A stretch of 64,000 nucleotides of DNA from positions 62,001 to 126,000 of the forward strand of contig NZ_QXGR01000002.1 of the NCBI RefSeq assembly GCF_003604195.1, written 5' to 3'. Made by a program: the position numbers and the translations under genes. Shown one piece after another: positions 18,739-28,175 of the stretch (positions are counted from its first letter, which is position 1; each line of letters starts with the position of its first letter). This DNA comes from Simplicispira lacusdiani. GTDB lineage: Bacteria; Pseudomonadota; Gammaproteobacteria; Burkholderiales; Burkholderiaceae_C. A model generated the notes under the pieces. It made no database searches. It was not told where the DNA came from and was given only the letters and a program-made list of their open reading frames with translations.

Positions 18739-19611
18739 TCACTGATAGACAGAGGGCTCACCCTCGGGCCGTGTCTTGAAGCGCTTGTGCACCCAGTAGT
18801 ACTGGCCGGGCATGGTGTCGATGGCGGCCTGCAGTTCACGGTTCATGCGTGCCGTGTCGGCTTCCACGTCCTCGGTGGGGAAATGCTCCCATGCCGGGGT
18901 GATCTCGGCCACGTAGCCCGTGGGCGTCATGCGCGTGTACATGCCCACCACCTTGGCGCGGCCCAGCCGCGCGAAGCGCGACAGCGAAGGCACCGTGGCC
19001 GCCTGCACGCCGTAGAACGGCACGAAGATCGACTCCCCCGCGCCGAAGTCCATGTCGGGCAGCAGGTACAGCAGCCCGCCCTTGCGCAGGTTGGAGATGA
19101 TGGGCTTGACCCCATCGGCCCGGTTGAGCATGCGCACATCGCCAAAGCGCTGGCGCCCCGCCATGAACCAGGCGTCCACGGCCGGGTCGGGATGGGTGGA
19201 AAAAATCGAGGTGAACGCGCGCGTGGTGCGCAAGGGCAGTGCCAGCCCCCCGGCGTCCATGCCATAGAAGTGCGGCGCGAAGATGATGGTGGGCGTGTCC
19301 CCCTCCAGCTCCTGCAGCGCGCCCTGCAGTTGCACCCGCCGCAGCACCACCTCGCGCGGCGCGGCCCACAGCCAGCCGCGGTCCAGCCAGGCCTGGCAGA
19401 AGCGCACGAAGGTCTCGCGCGCCCAGGCCTGGTGCTGCGCGGGCGTGGCCCGCGGAAAGCACCGCTCCAAATTGCGCAGCGCGATCCTGCGGCGCGGCAC
19501 GGCCAGCACGAACAGCACGCGGCCGATCAGCCAGCCCATGGCGCGCAACACCGGCAGCGGCAGGCGCGCCAGCACCTGCCGCATGAACCAGACCCCCAGG
19601 CGCCCGGTCAT
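18739..19611 (-). CDS. LpxL/HtrB-type lipid A acyltransferase (second of pair)
   Basis: Inner-membrane acyltransferase expected to add a secondary acyl chain to lipid A or a lysophospholipid. 290 residues with an N-terminal hydrophobic anchor, the catalytic HX4D motif HFYGMD near residue 118, and the later YLLPDMDFGAGESIFVPF and YYWVHKRFKTRP segments of the family. The start overlaps the upstream acyltransferase stop as ATGA. The longer open frame up to 20574 is a shadow. Which chain it adds is not determinable here. Confidence 0.88.
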   Translation of the reverse strand: MTGRLGVWFMRQVLARLPLPVLRAMGWLIGRVLFVLAVPRRRIALRNLERCFPRATPAQHQAWARETFVRFCQAWLDRGWLWAAPREVVLRRVQLQGALQELEGDTPTIIFAPHFYGMDAGGLALPLRTTRAFTSIFSTHPDPAVDAWFMAGRQRFGDVRMLNRADGVKPIISNLRKGGLLYLLPDMDFGAGESIFVPFYGVQAATVPSLSRFARLGRAKVVGMYTRMTPTGYVAEITPAWEHFPTEDVEADTARMNRELQAAIDTMPGQYYWVHKRFKTRPEGEPSVYQ

Positions 19612-20456
19612 GCGGCGCCTCCGCCAAGCGCCTCGGCGCGCGGCTGCTTGTAGCGCGCATAACCCCACAGGTACTGCTGCGGGCACTGGCGGATGACATG
19701 CTCCATGGCCTGGTTGATCTGCGGCACGGCGGCCTCCAAGGTATCGGCAAGGGGAACAGGCAAGGGCTCCAGGCGGACCACGTAGCCCCGCCCCCACGGC
19801 AGGCGCTCGGCATGCACCAGCAGCACCGTGGCCCCGGTCTGCTGCGCCAGGCGCGCGGCCAGGGTCATGGTGTAGGCGGTGCGGCCGAAGAACGGCGCCC
19901 ACAGGCCCTGCCCCTCGGGCGGCACCTGGTCGGGCAGCAGCCCCACGGCCTCCCCCCGGCGCAGCGCCTTGATCATCTGGCGCACACCGGCCAGCGTGGT
20001 CGGCACGGCCTGCATGCCGGGGCGGTTGCGCGCGGTCTCCATCACCTTGGCCAGCCAGGGCTGGCGCGCCGGGCGATAGAGCACGGTGATCGGGCCGTGC
20101 GTGGCGCCCCAGCGCTGGGCCACGGCCTGCGCCGTGAGCTCGAAGCAGCCCAGGTGCGGAGTGAGCAGAATGATGCCGCGCCCGGCCGCATGGGCCTGCT
20201 CCACGCAGGCCTCGCCCACCAGCCGGTAGGACGGCGTCGCGCCCAGCCACAGGCGTGGCAGCTCGGCCACCATGCGCCCGGCGTGGGCCACGGCGGCGCG
20301 CACCTGCGCGAAGCGGTAGCCCGCCAGCGCAGCGTTCTCGACGAAGCGGCGCCGGTAGGTGGGCGAGCCCAGGAAGGCCACCCAGCCCATGGCAAAGCCC
20401 AGTGCGTGCAGCAACCACAGCGGAAGAATGGAGAAAAACCGGAACACAATAGGCAT
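19608..20456 (-). CDS. LpxL/LpxM-type lipid A acyltransferase (first of pair)
   Basis: 282-residue paralogue of the following gene, with an N-terminal hydrophobic segment (FSILPLWLLHALGFAMGW), the HX4E catalytic motif HLGCFE near residue 100, LPDQVPPEGQGLWAPFFG and the C-terminal YLWGYARYKQPR. The pair probably acts in turn on lipid A, as LpxL and LpxM do in E. coli, but their order is unknown. The start is divergent from metK, and no Shine-Dalgarno is obvious. Confidence 0.88.
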   Translation of the reverse strand: MPIVFRFFSILPLWLLHALGFAMGWVAFLGSPTYRRRFVENAALAGYRFAQVRAAVAHAGRMVAELPRLWLGATPSYRLVGEACVEQAHAAGRGIILLTPHLGCFELTAQAVAQRWGATHGPITVLYRPARQPWLAKVMETARNRPGMQAVPTTLAGVRQMIKALRRGEAVGLLPDQVPPEGQGLWAPFFGRTAYTMTLAARLAQQTGATVLLVHAERLPWGRGYVVRLEPLPVPLADTLEAAVPQINQAMEHVIRQCPQQYLWGYARYKQPRAEALGGGAA

Positions 20457-20462
20457 TAAAAT
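20457..20462 (+). promoter_or_regulatory. Possible -10 box of metK
   Basis: TAAAAT at 20457-20462 would place the transcript start at about 20469, exactly the 5' end of the riboswitch P1 stem. No convincing -35 box is seen. Confidence 0.35.
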
Positions 20463-20465
20463 GGA

Positions 20466-20524
20466 CGGGTCGCTGAGTTAAATGAGCAACTTGCAGGGCG
20501 ACGGTAAATAAATCTGCTAAAGCG
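20466..20524 (+). promoter_or_regulatory. SAM-II-like riboswitch upstream of metK
   Basis: P1 is GTCGC (20469-20473) with GCGAC (20498-20502). The loop carries GTTAAAT and ends CTTGCAG. After P1 come GGTAAATAAAT and GCTAAAG, the conserved 3' core of the SAM-II class. GCAG (20493-20496) in the P1 loop can pair with CTGC (20514-20517), giving the expected pseudoknot. SAM-II controls methionine and SAM genes, mostly in alphaproteobacteria. Here it would sense SAM and repress metK. The ribosome site AGGAG is at about 20573, after a stem-forming stretch, so translational control is plausible. Confidence 0.7.
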
Positions 20525-20588
20525 TTCGCCAAAGCTCCCAAGGCTTCGGGCAACGCCCAAAAATGCCGGAACACAGGAGTTTATTCAA

Positions 20589-21770
20589 ATGGCGAACGAC
20601 TTTCTCTTCACATCGGAATCCGTCTCTGAAGGCCACCCCGACAAGGTGGCCGACCAGATCTCCGATGCGATCCTCGACGCGATCTTCACCCAGGACCCGC
20701 GCTCCCGCGTCGCCGCCGAAACGCTGTGCAACACCGGCCTGGTGGTGCTGGCCGGTGAAATCACCACCAACGCCCATGTCGACTACATCCAGGTGGCGCG
20801 CGACACCATCAAGCGCATCGGCTACGACAACACCGAATACGGCATCGACTACAAGGGCTGCGCCGTGCTCGTGGCCTACGACAAGCAGAGCAACGACATC
20901 GCCCAGGGCGTGGACCATGCCTCCGACGACCACCTCAACACCGGCGCCGGCGACCAGGGCCTGATGTTCGGCTACGCCTGCGACGAGACGCCCGAGCTGA
21001 TGCCCGCGCCCATCTACTACGCCCACCGCCTGGTGGAGCGCCAGGCCCAGCTGCGCAAGGACGGCCGCATGCCCTTCCTGCGCCCCGACGCCAAGAGCCA
21101 GGTGACCATGCGCTACGTGGACGGTAAGCCCCACAGCATCGACACCGTGGTGCTCTCCAGCCAGCACAGCCCCGAGATGAGCGACGGCCACCACATGAAG
21201 CCCGCCTTCATCGAGGCGGTCATCGAGGACATCATCAAGCCGGTGCTGCCCAAGGACTGGATCACGGCCGACACCAAGTACCTCATCAACCCCACCGGCC
21301 GTTTCGTCATCGGCGGCCCGCAGGGCGACTGCGGCCTCACCGGCCGCAAGATCATCGTGGACACCTACGGCGGCGCCTGCCCCCACGGCGGCGGCGCGTT
21401 CTCGGGCAAGGACCCGACCAAGGTGGACCGCTCGGCCGCCTACGCCGCGCGCTACGTGGCCAAGAACATCGTGGCCGCCGGCCTGGCGCGCCAGTGCCAG
21501 ATCCAGGTGGCCTACGCCATCGGCGTGGCCCGGCCCATGAACGTGACGGTCTACACCGAAGGCACGGGCGTGATCCCCGACGCGCAGCTCGCCCAACTGG
21601 TGCAGGAGCACTTCGACCTGCGCCCCAAGGGCATCATCCAGATGCTCGACCTGCTGCGCCCGATCTACAGCAAGACCGCCGCCTACGGCCACTTCGGCCG
21701 CGAGGAGCCCGAGTTCACCTGGGAGCGCACGGACAAGGCGGCGGCGCTGCGCGCAGCGGCGGGGCTGTAA
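20589..21770 (+). CDS. metK: S-adenosylmethionine synthetase
   Basis: Makes SAM from methionine and ATP in the cytoplasm. 393 residues. Family marks: [13 protein letters not shown] near residue 15, [12 protein letters not shown] near 120, and the phosphate-binding [16 protein letters not shown] near 267. Ribosome site AGGAG lies eleven bases before the ATG. It is preceded by a SAM-II-like riboswitch, which fits end-product control. Confidence 0.98.
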   Translation: MANDFLFTSESVSEGHPDKVADQISDAILDAIFTQDPRSRVAAETLCNTGLVVLAGEITTNAHVDYIQVARDTIKRIGYDNTEYGIDYKGCAVLVAYDKQSNDIAQGVDHASDDHLNTGAGDQGLMFGYACDETPELMPAPIYYAHRLVERQAQLRKDGRMPFLRPDAKSQVTMRYVDGKPHSIDTVVLSSQHSPEMSDGHHMKPAFIEAVIEDIIKPVLPKDWITADTKYLINPTGRFVIGGPQGDCGLTGRKIIVDTYGGACPHGGGAFSGKDPTKVDRSAAYAARYVAKNIVAAGLARQCQIQVAYAIGVARPMNVTVYTEGTGVIPDAQLAQLVQEHFDLRPKGIIQMLDLLRPIYSKTAAYGHFGREEPEFTWERTDKAAALRAAAGL

Positions 21771-21777
21771 GCCCGGC

Positions 21778-21795
21778 GTTTGCCGCAAGGCAAAC
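21778..21795 (+). terminator. Hairpin after metK
   Basis: GTTTGCC (21778-21784) pairs perfectly with GGCAAAC (21789-21795) around a GCAA tetraloop, followed by CTTGGGTTTT. It begins seven bases after the metK stop and is probably its terminator, although the T-run is short. Confidence 0.5.
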
Positions 21796-21888
21796 CTTGG
21801 GTTTTGGGGCGGAGTTCATATCGCGCAGCGGTGTGAACGCAGACCACAAGGCCACATGCACCCACCGCGCCCGACAAGGCAACCGAGC

Positions 21889-22962
21889 ATGTACGACACC
21901 GCCCTCCTCATCGGCCGCTTCGAGCCCGTGCACCAAGGCCATCTGGCCCTGCTGCGGCATGGCCTGGCCCGGGCGCGCGAGGTCATCGTGGTCCTGGGCT
22001 CGGCCTGGCAGGCGCGCTCGCCCAAGAACCCCTTCACCTGGCAGGAGCGCGCCGACATGGTGCGCGGCGCACTGACAGAGGCCGACCGTGCCCGCGTCCG
22101 TTTCCTGCCGGTGCGCGACTGCTACAACGAACCCGTCTGGGTCCAGGCCGTGCGCCAGGGCGTGGACGGGCTGCTCGCCACGCCACCGGGGACGCCCGCG
22201 CCACGCATCGGCCTGGTCGGGCATTTCAAGGACGCCTCCAGCGGCTATCTGCGCAGCTTCCCCGGCTGGGACCTCATGGACCTGGAGCGCCAGGGCGGCA
22301 TGGACGCCACCGCCATCCGAGACGCCTATTTCGGTGCGCCGGCCGACCCCGCCGCCGCGCTGGCGCCCCTGGCGCATGCCATGCCCGCCAACGTCCTGGA
22401 CTTCCTGCACGGCTTCGCGCGACACCCCGACTACGCCCGCCTGCGGGAGGAATGGCACATGCTGCGCGGCTACCGCGCCGCCTGGGCCGCCGCGCCCTAC
22501 CCGCCCGTGTTCGTGACGGTGGACGCCCTGCTGCGCTGCCAGGGCCACGTGCTGCTGATCCGCCGCGCCCATGCCCCCGGCAAGGGCTTGTGGGCCCTGC
22601 CCGGCGGTTTCCTGGAACCACGCGACACGCTGTGGCGGTCCTGCCTGCGCGAACTGGCCGAGGAAACCGGCTGCGCCCTGCCCGAGGCCCGTTTGCGCGC
22701 CGCCCTGCGCCAAGTGGCCGTGTTCGACCACCCGGACCGCAGCCAGCGTGGCCGCACCATCACGCACACGCACTTCTTCGACCTGGAAGACACCCCTCTG
22801 CCAGCCGTTCAGGGCGGCGACGACGCCCTGCACGCCCAATGGATCGCGCAGGACCGCCTGGCCGCGATGGAGGACCAGTTCTTCGAAGACCACTTCCACA
22901 TGCTGGACCAGTTCCTGCGGATTTCCGGCCCGGCGCCGGTGGCGCCAGACCCGCGCTCCTGA
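21889..22962 (+). CDS. Bifunctional NMN adenylyltransferase / Nudix hydrolase
   Basis: Two-domain NAD enzyme. The N-terminal nucleotidyltransferase (residues 1 to about 185) has GRFEPVHQGH, the HXGH catalytic motif, and makes NAD from NMN. The C-terminal Nudix domain (about 205-345) has the full box GGFLEPRDTLWRSCLRELAE followed by ETG, matching GX5EX7REUXEEXGU; this class usually hydrolyses ADP-ribose. I start at 21889, which gives the normal N-terminus MYDTALLIGRF (357 residues). An upstream ATG at 21856 would add eleven residues. Both have only a weak AAGG. Confidence 0.93.
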   Translation: MYDTALLIGRFEPVHQGHLALLRHGLARAREVIVVLGSAWQARSPKNPFTWQERADMVRGALTEADRARVRFLPVRDCYNEPVWVQAVRQGVDGLLATPPGTPAPRIGLVGHFKDASSGYLRSFPGWDLMDLERQGGMDATAIRDAYFGAPADPAAALAPLAHAMPANVLDFLHGFARHPDYARLREEWHMLRGYRAAWAAAPYPPVFVTVDALLRCQGHVLLIRRAHAPGKGLWALPGGFLEPRDTLWRSCLRELAEETGCALPEARLRAALRQVAVFDHPDRSQRGRTITHTHFFDLEDTPLPAVQGGDDALHAQWIAQDRLAAMEDQFFEDHFHMLDQFLRISGPAPVAPDPRS

Positions 22963-23009
22963 AACGGCGCGATTCCCCCCGCCTGCGGGCCGGAATACCC
23001 GGCGGCCCC

Positions 23010-23037
23010 TTGAAAGGCCGGCAAAAGCCCTTATGAT
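23010..23037 (+). promoter_or_regulatory. groESL promoter (sigma70 and sigma32-like)
   Basis: TTGAAA (23010-23015) and TATGAT (23032-23037) are 16 bases apart. The same sequence fits a sigma32 promoter, with CTTGAAA as the -35 and CCCTTAT as a degenerate -10. The -10 box touches the CIRCE operator. Confidence 0.6.
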
Positions 23038-23063
23038 TAGCACTCGCCCAAGATGAGTGCTAA
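23037..23063. promoter_or_regulatory. CIRCE operator (HrcA site)
   Basis: A perfect CIRCE inverted repeat: TTAGCACTC (23037-23045), nine bases, GAGTGCTAA (23055-23063). It overlaps the end of the -10 box, where HrcA would block transcription, 88 bases before groES. Confidence 0.97.
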
Positions 23064-23150
23064 CAACCCGTCCCAAGGCTGAATTCCACGGCGCCTGGCC
23101 CCCAGGCGCGTTGAGATGATCCCGTTTTTTTGAACCCAGGAGATTTGCAC

Positions 23151-23441
23151 ATGAAACTTCGCCCCCTGCACGACCGCGTGATCGTCAAGCGCATCGAGAG
23201 CGAGACCAAGACCGCTTCGGGCATCTTCATCCCCGACAACGCCGCCGAGAAGCCCGACCAGGGTGAAGTGCTGGCCGTGGGCCCGGGCAAGAAGAACGAC
23301 AAGGGCGAGCTGGGCGCGATGAGCGTCAAGGTGGGCGACCGCGTTCTGTTCGGCAAGTACAGCGGCCAGACCGTCAAGGTCGATGGCGACGAGCTGCTGG
23401 TCATGAAGGAAGACGACCTGTTCGCGGTCGTCGAGAAGTAA
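23151..23441 (+). CDS. groES: Co-chaperonin GroES
   Basis: Heptameric lid for the GroEL folding chamber. 96 residues starting [14 protein letters not shown], with the mobile loop near [18 protein letters not shown] and the family segment [10 protein letters not shown]. The ATG at 23151 has AGGAG twelve bases upstream. The frame is open from 23130, but those seven codons precede the ribosome site. Confidence 0.98.
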   Translation: MKLRPLHDRVIVKRIESETKTASGIFIPDNAAEKPDQGEVLAVGPGKKNDKGELGAMSVKVGDRVLFGKYSGQTVKVDGDELLVMKEDDLFAVVEK

Positions 23442-23462
23442 GCCCTTCCGCTTCACTCACTT

Positions 23463-23512
23463 TTTCATAGCTGCTGGCGCTTGATAAACCTGCGTTAGCG
23501 GCCTATTTGATT
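23463..23512. repeat. Element R copy D (degenerate) between groES and groEL
   Basis: It starts TTTCATAGCTGCTGGCGCTTG and continues with GCGTTAGCGGCC, the same order as the other copies, but the stems are imperfect. It may act as a processing or stability site inside the groESL message. Confidence 0.45.
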
Positions 23513-23524
23513 CAAATTCTGTAG

Positions 23525-25180
<1,656 letters not shown>

Positions 25181-25218
25181 TTGCCCGGCCCGCGCCCCGC
25201 GCGCAAGCCACAAAGAAA

Positions 25219-25250
25219 GCCCGCAGGCCTTACGGCCTGCGGGCTTTTTT
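25219..25250 (+). terminator. Strong intrinsic terminator of groESL
   Basis: An eleven-base-pair stem GCCCGCAGGCC / GGCCTGCGGGC with a four-base loop is followed by six Ts. On the minus strand it may also end DUF805-gene transcripts. Confidence 0.95.
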
Positions 25251-25267
25251 CCTTTCAGATCCAGGGC

Positions 25268-25600
25268 TCAGGCCACCGAGGGCTCGCCATGGGCGTTGCC
25301 CTGCCCGTCACCGGGCTGCACCCACCAGAACAGCAGCAGCAGGACACCGATCCCGGTCAGCAGCAGCAACTGCCACCAGCCCGAGCGGCCGATGTCGTGC
25401 AGGCGGCGTGCACCCACCGCCAGTGAAGGCAGCAGCAGCGCCAGCGAGGCCAGCGCGTAGAGCAGGTCGCTCACGACGCCCGTGCCGATCAGCACCAGCA
25501 CCTGGAACAGGAAGAACCACCAGAATTCGGAGCGCGCGGCGCGGCCCGAGAACGTTGCGTACTGCTTCAGGCACGACTGGATGGCCGGAACAAAATCCAT
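25268..25600 (-). CDS. DUF805 family membrane protein
   Basis: A 110-residue inner-membrane protein of the DUF805 (YhaH-like) family. Family marks are FSGRAARSEFWWFFLF near residue 18, ARRLHDIGRSGWWQLL near 65, and three to four hydrophobic helices. The molecular function of the family is unknown. I start at the ATG at 25600 (AGGGACC upstream) rather than 25654, since DUF805 proteins begin shortly before the FSGRA motif. Faces groEL tail to tail. Confidence 0.85.
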   Translation of the reverse strand: MDFVPAIQSCLKQYATFSGRAARSEFWWFFLFQVLVLIGTGVVSDLLYALASLALLLPSLAVGARRLHDIGRSGWWQLLLLTGIGVLLLLFWWVQPGDGQGNAHGEPSVA

Positions 25601-25740
25601 GGAAGGGTCCCTCTCTTGAATGGTGTGGATGGCGGTGGAGCACAGGCTCCGCACCCATCATAGGAACGCATGGCGACAGCGGCGAGACGCCAAGCTGTAA
25701 GCAAATGCACGCAACAAAGGCCATGCCACTCAGGTGCTAT

Positions 25741-25796
25741 GTTTTTCATAGCTTCAAGCGCTTTACCGGCGCCAGCCAAATGCCAAAAACAGGGCG
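25741..25796. repeat. Element R copy E (degenerate) before the SHP operon
   Basis: Begins TTTTTCATAGCTTCAAGCGC, then GGCGCCAGCCAAATGCC and AAAAACAGG, the order of copy D and of the murG copy. It lies in the 245-base gap between the divergent DUF805 and SHP genes. I see no clear promoter boxes in the rest of that gap. Confidence 0.5.
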
Positions 25797-25845
25797 CTGA
25801 TACACCCTTAAGCCAACCTTCATGCCTGCCCTGCACCATGGCGGC

Positions 25846-26283
25846 ATGAATCCCACAACTCGACGCTTCCGGACTGCCGCGCCACCTGCCCTGGTGGCGC
25901 TGGCCTGTGCCTTGACCCTACCGCCCGCCCACGCGGCCGACACCTCCGCGGCGCAACAGCTGCAGCGCTGGAGCAGTGCCGCGGGCGCGCCCGGCAACGC
26001 CGAACGCGGGCGCGCGTTCTTCACCAGCCGCCACGGCGGCGAATGGTCGTGCGCCACCTGCCATGGCAATCCACCCACCGCCCCCGCGCGCCACACGACC
26101 ACGGGCAAGGCCATCGCCCCCCTCGCGCCCGCGGCCCACGCCGCACGCTTCACCGACACCGCCAAGGCCGACAAATGGTTTCGCCGCAACTGCAACGACG
26201 TGCTCAAGCGCGAGTGCAGTGCCGGCGAGAAGGCCGACATGCTGGCCTGGCTGCTGCAACTCGACGCCAAGGACAAACCATGA
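25846..26283 (+). CDS. shp: SHP-type monoheme cytochrome c (DUF1924)
   Basis: Periplasmic cytochrome of the sphaeroides heme protein family. 145 residues: signal peptide ending AHA, single heme site CATCH near residue 69, and KADKWFRRNCNDVLKRECSAGEKADML near the C-terminus (an asparagine in this segment is the labile distal ligand in the known SHP, which binds oxygen and other small ligands). I use the ATG at 25846; an in-frame ATG at 25822 would add eight residues before the signal peptide. Its stop overlaps the next gene as ATGA. Confidence 0.87.
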   Translation: MNPTTRRFRTAAPPALVALACALTLPPAHAADTSAAQQLQRWSSAAGAPGNAERGRAFFTSRHGGEWSCATCHGNPPTAPARHTTTGKAIAPLAPAAHAARFTDTAKADKWFRRNCNDVLKRECSAGEKADMLAWLLQLDAKDKP

Positions 26284-26750
26284 ACCTCCGCCCCCTTCCC
26301 GCCATCGCCCTGCTGGCCCTGGCCGCTGTGCCCATGTGGGTCCACGCCGACAGCCGTGAAATGCCGGCGAGCGCCATGCCGCCCGCCTACGTGCAGGAAT
26401 GCGGCTCGTGCCACATGGCCTTCCCGCCCGGCATGCTGCCCGCACGCTCCTGGACCCGCCTGATGGCGGGGCTCGACAAGCACTACGGCACCGATGCCGC
26501 GCTCGACGAGCCCACGCGCCGCGCCATCGACGCCTGGCTGCAAGCGCACGCCGGCACCTCCAAGCGCGTGCGCGAAGAGCCGCCGCAGGACCGCATCACC
26601 CGCTCGGCCTGGTTCGAGCGCAAGCACCGCGAGGTGGCGCCCGAGGTCTGGAAGCGCCCGGCCGTGAACAGCCGCGCCCATTGCTCGGCCTGCCACACCC
26701 GCGCCGACCAGGGCGACTTCGACGACGACCGCGTCCGCATTCCCAAGTGA
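26280..26750 (+). CDS. Diheme cytochrome c (DHC), partner of SHP
   Basis: 156 residues: signal peptide ending VHA, then two heme sites, CGSCH near residue 41 and CSACH near 134, about 90 residues apart. Proteins of this type sit next to SHP and reduce it. The overlap with shp and the eight-base gap to the cytochrome b gene indicate one operon. The last residues are strongly acidic then basic (DFDDDRVRIPK). Confidence 0.88.
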   Translation: MNLRPLPAIALLALAAVPMWVHADSREMPASAMPPAYVQECGSCHMAFPPGMLPARSWTRLMAGLDKHYGTDAALDEPTRRAIDAWLQAHAGTSKRVREEPPQDRITRSAWFERKHREVAPEVWKRPAVNSRAHCSACHTRADQGDFDDDRVRIPK

Positions 26751-26757
26751 GCACCCC

Positions 26758-27492
26758 ATGACCTCCGACACCCTCGCCTCCGCAACGCCGACCCCGGCAC
26801 CCGCCGCCACGCGCCGCGTGGTCGATGCGCCCACGCGCATGCTGCACTGGCTCATGGCGCTGAGCTTTGTCGGCGCCTACCTCACCGCCGACGGCGAGCG
26901 CTGGCGCCTAGTGCATGTCACGCTGGGCTACACGCTGGCGGGCCTGGTGACCACGCGCCTGCTGTGGGGCCTGTGGGGCCCGCGCCAGGTGCGGCTGTCG
27001 GCCCTGTGGCGCAGGCTGCAGGGGCTGCCGGCGTGGACGCGGACCCTGGCGGCGGCACGCAGGCCGCAAGCACTGCAGGCCTCTTGGCGCACGGGACAGA
27101 GCCTGTTGATGGCGCTGGCCGTGGCGCTTATCCTGGCGCTGGTCGCGCCCCTCACCCTCAGCGGCTACGCCGTGTGGGACGAATGGGGCGGCGAATGGCT
27201 CGAAGAAGTGCATGAGTTCTTTGGCAACGCCTTGCTGTTCGTGGCGCTGGCGCACATCGGCCTGATCGCGCTGCTGAGCGTGCTGCGCCGCAAGAACCAG
27301 GCCTTGCCCATGCTGACGGGCCGCATCCCTGGCACCGGCTCCGATGTGGCGAAGCACAACCATGGCTTTCTGGCCGCCTTGGTGCTCGCCGGCGTGCTGG
27401 CCTTCTGGGGTTGGCAATGGCACTCTGCGCCGCAGGCGGCGGATCAGGGCGCCGCCCAATCGAGCGAGAATCGTCCCCACGACGATGACTGA
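26758..27492 (+). CDS. Cytochrome b561-type membrane quinol oxidoreductase
   Basis: Inner-membrane b-type cytochrome with about four transmembrane helices and paired histidines for two hemes (MLHWLMALSF near residue 27, RLVHVTLGYTLAG near 45, EVHEFFGNALLFVALAHIGL near 150). It probably feeds quinol electrons to the diheme cytochrome and on to SHP. 244 residues, with a hydrophobic anchor and an acidic tail at the C-terminus. Third gene of the SHP operon. Confidence 0.88.
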   Translation: MTSDTLASATPTPAPAATRRVVDAPTRMLHWLMALSFVGAYLTADGERWRLVHVTLGYTLAGLVTTRLLWGLWGPRQVRLSALWRRLQGLPAWTRTLAAARRPQALQASWRTGQSLLMALAVALILALVAPLTLSGYAVWDEWGGEWLEEVHEFFGNALLFVALAHIGLIALLSVLRRKNQALPMLTGRIPGTGSDVAKHNHGFLAALVLAGVLAFWGWQWHSAPQAADQGAAQSSENRPHDDD

Positions 27493-27509
27493 AGGAGGGA
27501 TTCCCCGCC

Positions 27510-28175
27510 ATGCGCATCCTGCTTGCTGAAGACGATGAGCTGCTGGGCTCGGGCCTGCGCGCCGGGCTGGCGCAGAACGGCTTCCAGGTGGACTGGGTGC
27601 GTGACGGCGTGGCCGCCGAACGCGAACTGGCTACCGGCGCCTACCAAGCCATGGTGCTCGACCTGGGCCTGCCACGCCAGGACGGCATGGACGTGCTGCG
27701 CAGTGCCCGGGCGCGCCGCGTCACCACCCCGGTGCTGGTGCTGACGGCGCGCGATGCCGTGCCCGCGCGCATCGCCGGGCTCGACGCCGGCGCCGACGAC
27801 TACCTGGTGAAACCCGTGGACCTGCACGAGCTCGCCGCCCGCCTGCGCGCCCTGGTGCGGCGCGCCCACGGCCAGAGCGAGACACGCCTGGCCGCCGGCG
27901 CCGTGGTGCTGGACCCTGCCGCCCACCAAGTGCTGCGCGAGGGCCAGCCCGTGGAGCTGTCGAACCGCGAGTACGACCTGCTGCACGCGCTGCTGCTCAA
28001 CGCCGGGCGCGTGCTCTCACGCGAGCAGCTGGAGCAGCGCCTGTACCAATGGGGCAGCGAAATCAACAGCAACGCGGTCGAGGTGCACATCTACCACCTG
28101 CGGCGCAAGCTGGGCACCGCGCTGATCGAAACCGTGCGTGGGGTGGGCTACCGCATCGCGCGCGACCCGGCATGA
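27510..28175 (+). CDS. OmpR-family response regulator (QseB-like)
   Basis: 221 residues: receiver domain with acidic pocket AEDDE, phospho-acceptor D51 (VLDLGLPRQDG), LTARD and DYLVKPVD, then a winged-helix DNA-binding domain ending ETVRGVGYRIA. It starts 18 bases after the cytochrome b gene, with GGAGGGA upstream, and its stop overlaps the kinase start. Being in line with the SHP genes suggests it regulates them; that is inference. Confidence 0.92.
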   Translation: MRILLAEDDELLGSGLRAGLAQNGFQVDWVRDGVAAERELATGAYQAMVLDLGLPRQDGMDVLRSARARRVTTPVLVLTARDAVPARIAGLDAGADDYLVKPVDLHELAARLRALVRRAHGQSETRLAAGAVVLDPAAHQVLREGQPVELSNREYDLLHALLLNAGRVLSREQLEQRLYQWGSEINSNAVEVHIYHLRRKLGTALIETVRGVGYRIARDPA

